Shown piece after piece: positions 12,901 through 20,045 of a DNA stretch of 20,045 bases. The notes under the pieces are model-generated. The model was not told the origin of the DNA. It made no database searches and was given only the letters and a program-made list of their open reading frames with translations. This DNA is from a virus. Both the position numbers and the translations under genes were made by a program. The stretch covers positions 1 through 20,045 of the IMG/VR virus record IMGVR_UViG_3300013286_000083. One strand, 5' to 3'. How positions within the stretch are numbered: position 1 is the stretch's first letter; each line of letters opens with the position of its first letter.

Positions 12901-15830
12901 TCAAAACGAGTAAGAACTTCTGCATGATTTTTAGCTAACTGCCCAGTAGCAGCTTGATTAAATACTGTTTCAACATCGTTATAACCGTAACCTTTTAGCC
13001 AATTTCCAATCTTTCTTAAAGCAGTTAATGCTTTTTCCATGATTGATTGCGCTCTTGGGGACTGTCTTTGGAAGTCTGCAAATGCTTCAGCAACAGCCTC
13101 TTCAATCTGTTCTTCTTTAGTCAGGTTTGAATATTTAGCTTCGATACCATATTTGTTAACCCAATTACTTCTAGCCATGTTGCTTAGGATATTCCAGTCA
13201 GCAGGGGAGAAAAGCCCCATCTCACGCATAGCGTGAAGCGCTTCGTGGTTTAGTGTGTGCATAGCATCGTTAGCATTTAATGCTATCTCGATTAACCTAT
13301 TAACGTACATACCTTGCGCACTTGTACCTTCTGCGGTAGTAAGCGCCTTTTCTAATCTTAAGCCAATACCACTAAGCCCCATCTTATCTAGGGCAGCACG
13401 TAAGTCTTTAGCTAGTTTAGATACATCGCCTTGGAACGAACCTGTGCCTTGACCAACTTGTGCTTTACCTTTTACGCCGAGCTTAGCTTTTAGGTCAAAT
13501 ATTTCTTTGCTAAGAGTCTTAATCTCTGTGGGGTCAACAGTGCCTTCTAAAGCATCTTTTAAAAATTGTAAGTATGCAATCTGGTCTTCCCGTGTTTCTT
13601 CTACTTTAGGAGCTGCAGGAGTAGCTTCTTCCGCCACTTGCTCGGCAACGGGAGTCTGTATAGCAGGCTTAGTAACCGCAGTCTTAGGTTTGGTTTCAGT
13701 AATTTCACTTGATGTTTCCTCTGTTAATGTACTTGGCTGTACATTTTCTCCGTTTCCAGACTTGCTAGTAATGCTTCCAACTGGTGCCAATCCTGGTTGT
13801 TCAGATGTTCCAACTCCTTCGGTAGGTTCTGGTACCTGCTGCTCAGGAACTTGAACGCTTGCTCTATCTGCTGTAACGGCAGGTGATCCAAATTTAGTGG
13901 TTCCATAGTTTACGTCTTTCCTTATACCGCCACGTGGTCCTACCATGTTTACTTGTTGCCCTAAAGCAGCAAATGCTTGCGTAGCAAGACTCTCAATGGC
14001 TTGTTTAGTCGAATCGGCAATGTTTGGGTTTTGTCTTACTTGTACAAGTATATCTCGTACCGCTGCCTGGTCAGCAGGATCAGCTAAGTCTTTGTTAAGA
14101 AGTTTTTTAAAGAAACCAGATTGTGGTCTGAGACCAGTTCCCTGTAAAGAAGGAGCATCTAGTTTAGTTTTAAACTCGGCAGGAGCTTCTGGTGGGCCTG
14201 CTAGCGCCGATTCAACGTTGCCTGGTAATCCCTGCGCTCGTGCTTGTGCCTGTGCTAAACCAAGTTCTTTTTCAAACATGTCAGGCTGATAGCCAACAAC
14301 TTTTTGTGGTGTGAGACGTTCGGCTTCCGCCTGCTCTGGGGTTCTAGCAACATTTTGCTGGTCTACTGTAATCGGCGTTGTATCAATAGATTGCGTAGGG
14401 TATGCTTTGCCAGGGGTATAACCAAGCAAAGGACCAAGCAAGTCCAGAAGCATTTGTTTCTCATAAGACTGAGAAGGTAACGAGTCTTCAATACGTTTGA
14501 GCTTTTCTGCAATAGCAGCTTGTTCTGTAGGATTTTTAGTAGCTTTAAATTGCTCAACCAAGGTACCAATCATTGCACCTACTGGATCAGCGGCGGCTTC
14601 TCTTTCAGCTACAGTCGTAGATGGGATGCCAGGACCTTGGGGTACTTCTTGCCCAAACAAATCACCAGTAGCTTGTTGTTGACGTGCAAGTTCTTGTTGG
14701 TCTGCTTGTTCTTTTTCTTGACGTTGCTTCTCAGCTGCTTGCTGTTCTAATAGTTGGCGCTGTGCCATTTCTTGTGCGGCAGCTTGTTTTATACGGCTAG
14801 CTTCCATGGCTGCGCCAGGAGTACCAAATGTGCCACCACCTACTGCGCCTTTTAAACCAGCGAACAAGATGCTATCAATGTTCTTCTGTGAAAAGAATGG
14901 GTCTTTGCCACCAGCAACTTGTCCTGCAAGGATGTCAATAGCTTGTTGTGCCGATTCAGTTAAACCTTCGCCAGCAGTAGTTTTAGCAATCTCGCCTAAA
15001 AAGGCTTTCTTAAAGTTAACTGGAACAACAGTAGATTTCTCTAGCATCGCTGCGGCAACACGGTCCTTACCAGCTGGGCCAAGTTGTTTTAAGATCTTAC
15101 TAGGTAAGTATGTATCCAATGCTCCCTTCAGGGAACCGAAAGTAATCGCTAGTCCAGGGGCTAAATCGCCTGTCTCTTCGTAAATACTATTTAAGGTCTC
15201 AGGAATACTCTGAGCCATGGATGATCCGAATAGACCAACTGTACCACCAATATCGGCGCCTTTAGCTGCGGCTTGCCCAAGAACTCGTTGTTCTAATTTA
15301 GTAGCAGCTTCTTCAGCTAATTGTCTTTTAGCTACGTGCGCAGGTAGTCCTTCTTTTAATGCAGCAGCTGCACCACGTTTAGCAATGGCCTTACCTGCAA
15401 CTGTACCGACTCCAGTACCTAACAAGAACGATGCAATATCAGGCGCTAGTTCACCAGCAGTTTCGGCAATAAACCCACCAAAGTCACCGATGCCTTGTAT
15501 GTCTTTAATGCTTTTGTATGCTGTAGGATTAACTTGCTCCTCGGCAGCCATACGGTCTCGGTACTCTTGTAGTTGCTGCTTGGCGTAATCTTTTTGCCCA
15601 ATCAGCGAAGCACCCAATGCTGGCAGTAAATCAAACACCGTACCTTTAAAACCTTCTAGGCCACGAGATGCGCCGCCTTTAACTAGTTGCCCAAGACCTA
15701 GTTCTCTAGGATCTACTAAAGGTTTGTTTGCTTCTGTTTGAATAGCCCGTGCTTTAGCTAAAATATCAGCGTCGGATAATGAATCAGCAAACTCTACAGG
15801 ACCTACGCCTGGAATATTAACCCGTGCCAT
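9969..15830 (-). CDS. Giant internal virion / polyvalent protein with HEALH metallopeptidase motif
   Basis: The 1953-residue product is probably packed in the capsid and ejected into the host, as T7 gp16 (about 1300 aa) is. The N-terminus has a short IPGVGPVEFADSLSDADI element common at the start of phage virion proteins, then a Gly/Ala-rich hydrophobic stretch (117-150). Residues 343-388 are a Gln-rich coiled coil and 643-757 a Pro/Thr/Glu-rich linker. HEALH (862-866), followed by EEQIEEAVAEAF with E911/E915, fits a gluzincin zinc peptidase. The C-terminal part has FMYKRYG (1641-1647), a basic helix, a hydrophobic segment (1677-1706), then an Asp-rich turn; this resembles the LPD38/PLxRFG-type terminal domain of phage polyvalent proteins. 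ATG 15830 follows AAGGA and lies nine bases after the previous gene. Virion role and peptidase activity are inferred; the long frame is certain. Confidence 0.85.
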   Translation of the reverse strand: MARVNIPGVGPVEFADSLSDADILAKARAIQTEANKPLVDPRELGLGQLVKGGASRGLEGFKGTVFDLLPALGASLIGQKDYAKQQLQEYRDRMAAEEQVNPTAYKSIKDIQGIGDFGGFIAETAGELAPDIASFLLGTGVGTVAGKAIAKRGAAAALKEGLPAHVAKRQLAEEAATKLEQRVLGQAAAKGADIGGTVGLFGSSMAQSIPETLNSIYEETGDLAPGLAITFGSLKGALDTYLPSKILKQLGPAGKDRVAAAMLEKSTVVPVNFKKAFLGEIAKTTAGEGLTESAQQAIDILAGQVAGGKDPFFSQKNIDSILFAGLKGAVGGGTFGTPGAAMEASRIKQAAAQEMAQRQLLEQQAAEKQRQEKEQADQQELARQQQATGDLFGQEVPQGPGIPSTTVAEREAAADPVGAMIGTLVEQFKATKNPTEQAAIAEKLKRIEDSLPSQSYEKQMLLDLLGPLLGYTPGKAYPTQSIDTTPITVDQQNVARTPEQAEAERLTPQKVVGYQPDMFEKELGLAQAQARAQGLPGNVESALAGPPEAPAEFKTKLDAPSLQGTGLRPQSGFFKKLLNKDLADPADQAAVRDILVQVRQNPNIADSTKQAIESLATQAFAALGQQVNMVGPRGGIRKDVNYGTTKFGSPAVTADRASVQVPEQQVPEPTEGVGTSEQPGLAPVGSITSKSGNGENVQPSTLTEETSSEITETKPKTAVTKPAIQTPVAEQVAEEATPAAPKVEETREDQIAYLQFLKDALEGTVDPTEIKTLSKEIFDLKAKLGVKGKAQVGQGTGSFQGDVSKLAKDLRAALDKMGLSGIGLRLEKALTTAEGTSAQGMYVNRLIEIALNANDAMHTLNHEALHAMREMGLFSPADWNILSNMARSNWVNKYGIEAKYSNLTKEEQIEEAVAEAFADFQRQSPRAQSIMEKALTALRKIGNWLKGYGYNDVETVFNQAATGQLAKNHAEVLTRFDQYLDSTNKDPKYQVAAATEVWGGIDKMIRDLPIINNTQKATVANAIDRTGDVVSAGYFSTMPLKTLGDLTDNVFPGLGSEINTLINQRSGYQDKLSEGIDGVEAIIKAATKKAPQQKQDFSDIAHDSTIAEVDPTKKQSDYVGEFDRDGNSKEAAWKDLNARYKKLDKVWQDLYVTMRDAYKHMYNEIKGAINERIDGTDLDAATKVIIKADIMKKLAEKGMIEPYFALGRSGDKWLAYDYTDKNGQKQRANQAFESEFARKERMDELQKLGVKYEVYEGLDKINYRDAPSGSFVNSVLNIMETNKINDKAVDEMMRLFISTLPETAFAKSFQRRGNKAGYMEDAIKVFDSKVRGMAHQIANMKYNPKIDNAINTMEKLAIQTGSGVEAGKVDALGNIAKETIPARNNETEIKYFEEYKKRKSYILNPTKNDLGNILTSVAFNYTLGFNVSSVVVNGANVPMIVAPYLKAHYPEGQVARAIGDATKLFMGSGTKIDIPILGSKDTAAGRAMPSIANYTPTSEIGKKLATAVKVWKQNGQLNRSQLYEMLSGDTKTGILAKINIASGWMMRHGERMNREVTLLSTYNLEMERLKKPSKKDVDKIEAIRQELNAKREEGTPEITAREATETYAAYQAISTTDLLNGGTAAAAAPRIAQSSLGKVLFMYKRYGITQYFMLLKAAKEALKGETPEIRKAAMRQIGGIMGMSALMAGAQGIPIYGAVSLVYSLFTDEDDEDFDTITQKALGDFLYKGPIDYATNLAIASRITLNDLIIRDVPKSGDSTFTQQMLQAVGGPVIGVSDRIQRGYSKIGEGHTLRGLEELLPSAVGNAFKGVRYLTNGTTTLRGDPITGDVSVYNAVAQVLGFAPADYQRQLEINSREKGIDTFLSKKVSKLKQKYYMAKREGDVEGMNDFKNDLLEIGNKHRGLGITQGTVNGILEASIKAQDRATKEMLNGARYNKKRIAEIKASIAEYGDQ

Positions 15831-15839
15831 ATTTTTTCC

Positions 15840-18332
15840 TTATTCTACTTCTGGGCGTGCTTTTACATTTCTAGATTGCATTGTATTTAAGTACTGATTC
15901 ATGTGGGCATCCGCATATCTGTTGTATTCATTCATTAAATTTTGATACGACTGAGTATTAGGCTTATATCCCTGCCTAAATCCTTCTTGTACTTTAGGCG
16001 GTAATGAAGAAAATACTGGAGATGTTAGTGGGTTAGCTTTATATTCTTCATACCGTTGAGCTACTTTATCATAAGTAGCGGGGGGTATATTAGCTATTCC
16101 TGTAGGACCTTTACCTCTACCTGAACGGTAGTATTCAGCCTGAGCCGCAAACAACGGTGCGTGTGCTTTGTAGTATTCCTCAGTGATACCCATCTTCTTA
16201 AGTTCTTGCTTGAGTTCAGCACCTTTGAGGTTAAGTGCAGCAATCTGACCAAGTTGTTTAGCTTCGTCGCTACGGATGCCACGCATTTCTTCTTGGTAGC
16301 CTTGTAGTGCAGGGATAGCGCCTTTAAAGTTAGCCGCAGCATATTGTGATGTGCCACCCATAATGCCAAGACCAGCCTGTAACATAGCCATTAACTTAGC
16401 TTCTTTACGTGCATCAGCATTGTCTTTGGAAAGATTTTTAATATCGCCAATAGACTGCTTGATAATTTCGTCAATGCCACCTGTATCAGTCTTTGTTTCT
16501 GGAGCGCCAGTAGGAATGTTTAAATTGCTAGCAGGTTTAGTGCCTAAGTTTTTGTTATCACGAATAACTGTTAAGTTGTCAGCAGGTGCAGCCTGTGTAG
16601 GCGCAGCGCCTGGGTCTTGTGCGGATGGGTTAAACGTAGCACCTGGAGTTACTTTACCTGTATTAATCTGTTCTCTTAAACCCCTAAAGAAAGGACCTGC
16701 TTTAGCCCCTATGTAAGAAGGTAAGTCACTAATTTGCTCTGGGAACCCCATACTTACGTCATAAGGCATCGGATTGCCTTCGTCATCTTTTCTTGGGGTA
16801 TTGCCGCCTTTATAAAAGTGTTCAACTTCACCACCATCATCAAACGCAATGATGCCACCACCAGCATATTCAGTAGGCAGGTTACTTTGAGCCATCTCAA
16901 TACCTTGTTGACGTTGTTGGTCAAGTGCGGCACGTTCGGCAAGAATCTGATCTTTGATTGTAGGAGGAGTACCCTGTGCCATAGCAGCGGCAATTTGACG
17001 TTCTTTATCGTCCTTGTTCTTTTGCTGTATTGCAGCAAGACCCACTAAATCATCTACAAGACCATCTTTAGTACTTCTATCTATAGTTTGTTTAGAGTAA
17101 GCATCGGGGTTCATTAGAACCTTACGAGAGATAGCTTGGCTGATACCACCACTTACAAAGTTTTTAGTATCGTCTTCCCCAATAGAACCGCCCTCTGCAT
17201 AAGACTTAACTTCACCGCCAGTAGCGCCCCTAGCTAAACCATAAGCTGCAGCGCCAGTTAAGCCGAGACCAGAAATTTGCGAGATAGCGGAAGGAGCAGC
17301 TTGATAAGATTGTGTAGTAGCCGATTGCAAAGGCAAACCACGTAGCAAGCCAGACATAGCAGACAATTGCTGCATTGGGTACTGTTGCTGCATAGCGTAG
17401 TTCTGGATAGCTTGATTGACCTTGTTCTGCTCTTGGGTTTGCATTTGCGCACCCATTTGGTTCTGTAAACCAATAATGCCTTGTTGCCCTTGCAACTGTC
17501 GCCCGCCAATATCAGCCAAAGCGGTACCAGCCTGAGTTAATTGGCCTGTACCTTGAAGGGCAGTGCCTAAACCTTGTAAGCCTAAGTTAGCGCCATACTG
17601 CTGGGCTTGTTGTGCAGCTTGGAAAGCATTTTGATAGCCAGAACCAATCGCTTGGTTCATAGCAGTATTCTTATTACGTTCATTTTCGGCTTGTTGCAAC
17701 GCAGCACGATTACCACCAAAAGCGCCTTGACCTACTGACTGCCCACGCATTTGATTGCCAGTAATATCATATTGACGACCAATTTCTTGTAACTGAGGTT
17801 GTAATGCAGACTGGATATAAGGCGACATAAACGCTTGGGTAGCGTATGGGTTTGTTGCCATCATGTTGTACTGATTACCAACGTTAGCGGCACGATCAGC
17901 TACGTTAGCTGCGCCCATACCACCTAAAGCTGCATAGCCTGTACCTGTGTTGTATTGCCCAGGAAGACCTAAATTACTAGCGTTGTAAAAAGATTGTTGC
18001 TGTAATGGGCTAAACGGTGCTACTGCCGCAGAGGCTTGTTCTTGAGCTGTGTTAGTAATGTTACCGTTGGCATCAACAGTTGCGCCATAAGGCGTATAAC
18101 CTTTAAACCCAGTTACTGTTTTGTTGCCTTCAGCATCAGGTGCGCCATAGTTATATATTTGTTGTTGGGCAGTGCCAAGCATTGTCTCTACATATGGACG
18201 AGCGTATTCTGGAATGTTAGAGTTTTGTACATTTGTCTGAGTTGGTTGCCCACCCCCACCACCACCACCTGTAAAAGGAGTGCGCTTTAAGTCCCAAGTC
18301 CAACCGCTGTGTTTAGATTTTAAAAAGCTCAT
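15840..18332 (-). CDS. Gln/Gly-rich virion protein (probable internal or tail component)
   Basis: This 830-residue protein starts with a basic patch and a seven-glycine run (23-29). It then has a long Gln/Ala/Asn-rich helical region (about 90-345) holding GQGAFGGNRAALQQAENERN near residues 200-220, a pattern I associate with structural proteins of environmental podophages. Short glycine motifs follow: GGEVKSYAEGGSIG (372-385), VSGGISQAI and YAGGGIIAFDDGGEV (489-503). The last third is charged and helical. No enzyme motif or signal peptide is visible. Its ATG overlaps the stop of the GNAT gene (ATGA), and nine bases separate it from the giant gene. In position it corresponds to T7 gp14/gp15, between a gp13-like protein and a gp16-like giant, but no sequence similarity to those is apparent. 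Confidence 0.75.
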   Translation of the reverse strand: MSFLKSKHSGWTWDLKRTPFTGGGGGGGQPTQTNVQNSNIPEYARPYVETMLGTAQQQIYNYGAPDAEGNKTVTGFKGYTPYGATVDANGNITNTAQEQASAAVAPFSPLQQQSFYNASNLGLPGQYNTGTGYAALGGMGAANVADRAANVGNQYNMMATNPYATQAFMSPYIQSALQPQLQEIGRQYDITGNQMRGQSVGQGAFGGNRAALQQAENERNKNTAMNQAIGSGYQNAFQAAQQAQQYGANLGLQGLGTALQGTGQLTQAGTALADIGGRQLQGQQGIIGLQNQMGAQMQTQEQNKVNQAIQNYAMQQQYPMQQLSAMSGLLRGLPLQSATTQSYQAAPSAISQISGLGLTGAAAYGLARGATGGEVKSYAEGGSIGEDDTKNFVSGGISQAISRKVLMNPDAYSKQTIDRSTKDGLVDDLVGLAAIQQKNKDDKERQIAAAMAQGTPPTIKDQILAERAALDQQRQQGIEMAQSNLPTEYAGGGIIAFDDGGEVEHFYKGGNTPRKDDEGNPMPYDVSMGFPEQISDLPSYIGAKAGPFFRGLREQINTGKVTPGATFNPSAQDPGAAPTQAAPADNLTVIRDNKNLGTKPASNLNIPTGAPETKTDTGGIDEIIKQSIGDIKNLSKDNADARKEAKLMAMLQAGLGIMGGTSQYAAANFKGAIPALQGYQEEMRGIRSDEAKQLGQIAALNLKGAELKQELKKMGITEEYYKAHAPLFAAQAEYYRSGRGKGPTGIANIPPATYDKVAQRYEEYKANPLTSPVFSSLPPKVQEGFRQGYKPNTQSYQNLMNEYNRYADAHMNQYLNTMQSRNVKARPEVE

Positions 18333-18742
18333 AGCTTAGTTTCCATAATAATGTGGCGCTCTACCATACCAACTTGTTTATACAGTCTAGCTGCAGATTC
18401 TCTAGCAGCGCATTGAACTCTTGTAGCCCCGTTCGCCTTTATAAAGCTACAAACCTGCCCATATACATCTTCATTCACAATCGCTTTACCAGCCATTGCA
18501 GTAATAAATCCAACACGGTAGTTTGGCATATTATAAAAACTTACTGATGCTGCACCGTGAATAGTTTTTTCTTCGTCTATTGCTACTAATAATACCCATG
18601 AACCGTTAGCCAGTAAACCTTTAATCTGATCTACTGTATAGTCCCCAGGATCGTGTTTATTGGCTTTTACAAACAAATCTTCTACTAAAGGCCATGTCTG
18701 ATGGACATATTGCACGCCTACTGAGTGAACCGTTATAGTCAT
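18329..18742 (-). CDS. GNAT-fold protein, T7 gp13-like (DUF2833 type)
   Basis: This 137-residue protein has the strand-helix order of a GNAT acyltransferase. It opens with a helix (PLVEDLFVKANKHDPGDYT), then a substrate-side region (LLANGSWVLLVAIDEE), a central strand pair (IHGAASVSFY, VGFITAMAGKAIV) and a final strand-helix (ATRVQCAARESAARLYKQVGM). The last piece resembles the N-terminal end of GNAT motif B (N..A..lYek.GF). The usual acetyl-CoA pyrophosphate loop (Q/RxxGxG/A) is not evident, so enzymatic activity is doubtful. T7 gp13, about 138 residues, belongs to a family placed in the acetyltransferase clan and is needed for virion assembly or infectivity. The size and the position before larger internal virion proteins match. 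Its ATG shares one base with the preceding TAA and its TGA overlaps the next ATG, so translation is coupled. Confidence 0.75.
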   Translation of the reverse strand: MTITVHSVGVQYVHQTWPLVEDLFVKANKHDPGDYTVDQIKGLLANGSWVLLVAIDEEKTIHGAASVSFYNMPNYRVGFITAMAGKAIVNEDVYGQVCSFIKANGATRVQCAARESAARLYKQVGMVERHIIMETKL

Positions 18743-20045
18743 TAAGCAACCATGTATTTAGCTGGTTTAATCTGTTTACCTTGTTTTGAATTACCCGTGC
18801 GGGCTTTCCGTACTCGGTTCATCATGGCGTAAAGTTGCTTAGCCCCTGCATCAGTAGAGCCATTACCAAGGTGAGAAACAACATCGGCAGGTATTACAAA
18901 CTCGCCATCAGCCAAACGGGCGGGTTGCTTACCAGCAATCGTAGCTGGAATATTGTCAGACATACCATCGCCAGGACCTTTCAACATACGACCACCATCA
19001 GAGTAACCACCTAAATTAGCCATACCACCACCAGCTAAATTTTGTGCAGCCATCTGCCCATAAACATCTTGTAAGGCAGGTTTAGTCATACCTTGCATAC
19101 CAATAGCGTCCATTTGTTCTTTTGTCAACATGCGTTTTTTACCTGCTTGAGCTAAAGCCGCAATACCTTGATCTGCCATTGCTTGTGCCCCAGCGCCTGT
19201 ACCAGCACCACTAGGTAAACCCATAGCCATACCACCCATATCAAAACGAGCAACACCACCAGAAGCCATATTAGCTGTAGCTACGCCAGTATATGGATTG
19301 GTTTTAGTATCGTAATCGGATTGAATTACTTCCGCCGAAGCAGGCATCTGCGTAGGAGTAGCAAAATTGGTGTGTTCTTGCTGGCTCTGTGGGTACATAT
19401 TGCTTGTACCGCCCATAATATTTTGGCTCATTTGCTCAACTGGGCCTGGGTTGGCTATACCCCCTTGGGCTAACTTCATAATGCCACCTTCAGCCGCATA
19501 AGTAGGGCGATAAACGCTTTCAGGTGCGTAAGTTGGGGTAGAAGCTGTAAAACTATTTGGGTCGTATTTGAGTTTTTTTAAATTACCACCATTGTATTTA
19601 TCAGTAGGTTGCCCAAATTTAGCTCTTTCGGCTTGCATAGCACCAGATAACCCAGCAGTACCTGCAGTCATACCTAATTGTGTATTAGATAAATAGCCTT
19701 GCTCCCCTGGTCTATATCCAAATATGTTTTTTACGTTTTGAGCATTGTTTTGGCTATTGTCAACCGATGGCGTTGGTGGCCTATTAAATATAGATTGATT
19801 GCCTGATTCGGCTAAAGATTGAGTTGTAGGAGAAAGAGCCTCAGCAACACCACCAGCAGGAGCAGCTGCAACACCACTAGAAATGGGGGCAGTACTTACC
19901 GCAGGGGCAGCGCCAGCAGTTAAACCAAACCCACTACCTGTACCAGCACCGCTAATACCACCACCTAATTGAGTGGCTGCATTAACACTTTGTCCCGCAC
20001 CGCTAAAAATACTAGACGTAGTTGCAGGAGTAAAACTAGAAGTAA
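18742..20045 (-). CDS. Gly/Ala-rich virion protein, 5' end outside window (partial)
   Basis: The frame is open from the window edge to the TAA at 18742-18744, at least 433 codons. The first internal ATG is at 19671, but 124 further codons without a stop lie upstream, in the same Ala/Gly/Ser/Thr-rich style, so the gene starts beyond 20045. Short glycine motifs recur: AEGGIMKLAQGG, ASGGVARFDMGG and LAGGGMANLGGYSDGG. The C-terminus has GPGDGMSDNIPATIAGKQ, then LADGEFVIPADVVSHLGNGS and a basic tail. The SDxIPA...GEFVIPA element is widespread in phage tape-measure and other tail or virion proteins. No enzyme motif is seen. It lies first in the visible leftward cluster and overlaps the GNAT gene by one base (TAATG). 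Structural role is inferred from composition, motif and neighbours. Confidence 0.75.
   Translation of the reverse strand, partial: TSSFTPATTSSIFSGAGQSVNAATQLGGGISGAGTGSGFGLTAGAAPAVSTAPISSGVAAAPAGGVAEALSPTTQSLAESGNQSIFNRPPTPSVDNSQNNAQNVKNIFGYRPGEQGYLSNTQLGMTAGTAGLSGAMQAERAKFGQPTDKYNGGNLKKLKYDPNSFTASTPTYAPESVYRPTYAAEGGIMKLAQGGIANPGPVEQMSQNIMGGTSNMYPQSQQEHTNFATPTQMPASAEVIQSDYDTKTNPYTGVATANMASGGVARFDMGGMAMGLPSGAGTGAGAQAMADQGIAALAQAGKKRMLTKEQMDAIGMQGMTKPALQDVYGQMAAQNLAGGGMANLGGYSDGGRMLKGPGDGMSDNIPATIAGKQPARLADGEFVIPADVVSHLGNGSTDAGAKQLYAMMNRVRKARTGNSKQGKQIKPAKYMVA

Noticed and set aside
13233-13247. Near-perfect palindrome (core GAAGCGCTTC) as an operator or recombination site
   Set aside because: It lies exactly in the codons for the HEALH motif of the giant gene and is explained by coding constraint and chance.
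14806-15588. Two long plus-strand frames (125 and 123 codons) opposite the giant virion gene
   Set aside because: They are antisense to a continuous 1953-codon frame, rich in Ala/Pro/Ser as expected for the reverse of Ala/Gly codons, and lack ribosome sites.
18239-18269. Simple-sequence tract encoding seven glycines as a phase-variable repeat
   Set aside because: The codons are mixed rather than a uniform repeat unit, and the tract lies inside a virion protein with no out-of-frame stop logic, so slippage-based switching is unlikely.
1-20045. CRISPR array, insertion sequence or integrase/att site
   Set aside because: No regularly spaced direct repeats, transposase or recombinase motifs, or terminal inverted repeats were seen on either strand.

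Overview
The window looks like part of a tailed-phage genome (Caudoviricetes), most likely a podovirus with T7-like virion organisation. It is moderately AT-rich and densely packed, with start/stop overlaps at most gene junctions. No host genes, tRNAs, CRISPR arrays, insertion sequences or integrase are visible. The protein families resemble those of environmental (freshwater or marine) phages of proteobacteria. The host cannot be fixed from this sequence; that is inference.

Left arm (1-9.9 kb, + strand): a replication and nucleic-acid-processing module. In order it holds the tail end of a gene with a Lys/Ala-rich terminus, a family A DNA polymerase with proofreading exonuclease, a small helical protein, a DUF3310 protein, a Cas4/RecB-like PD-(D/E)XK nuclease with a probable Fe-S cluster, and a small basic HNH-like protein. 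A 214-base non-coding, highly structured leader follows, then an SNF2-type helicase with a TTG start. After a candidate sigma70-like promoter come a Gp157-like helical protein, an excisionase/MerR-type HTH protein, and a probable ssDNA-binding protein with four cysteines and an acidic tail. A second structured leader precedes a 958-residue primase-helicase, which is followed by a small overlapping gene. A strong Rho-independent terminator closes this arm at 9942-9970.

Right arm (9.97-20.0 kb, - strand): a convergent virion module read right to left. It holds a Gly/Ala-rich protein open at the window edge (at least 433 residues), a 137-residue GNAT-fold protein like T7 gp13, an 830-residue Gln/Gly-rich virion protein, and a 1953-residue protein. 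The last has a HEALH metallopeptidase motif and a C-terminal region resembling the domain that ends many phage polyvalent (ejected) proteins. The order matches the T7 gene 13-16 block in position and size trend.

Most notable: (i) the giant putative ejected polyvalent protein with a zinc-peptidase motif; (ii) a roughly 100-base leader before the primase with a loop-E-like internal loop, whose outer helix competes with a hairpin hiding the Shine-Dalgarno; (iii) tandem hairpins sharing the loop CATTTCCG before the SNF2 gene; (iv) a short GG(G)-hydrophobic-x-x-F/L-x-x-GG peptide motif scattered through two neighbouring virion proteins; and (v) a polymerase carrying leucine at the position equivalent to E. 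coli Pol I Phe762.
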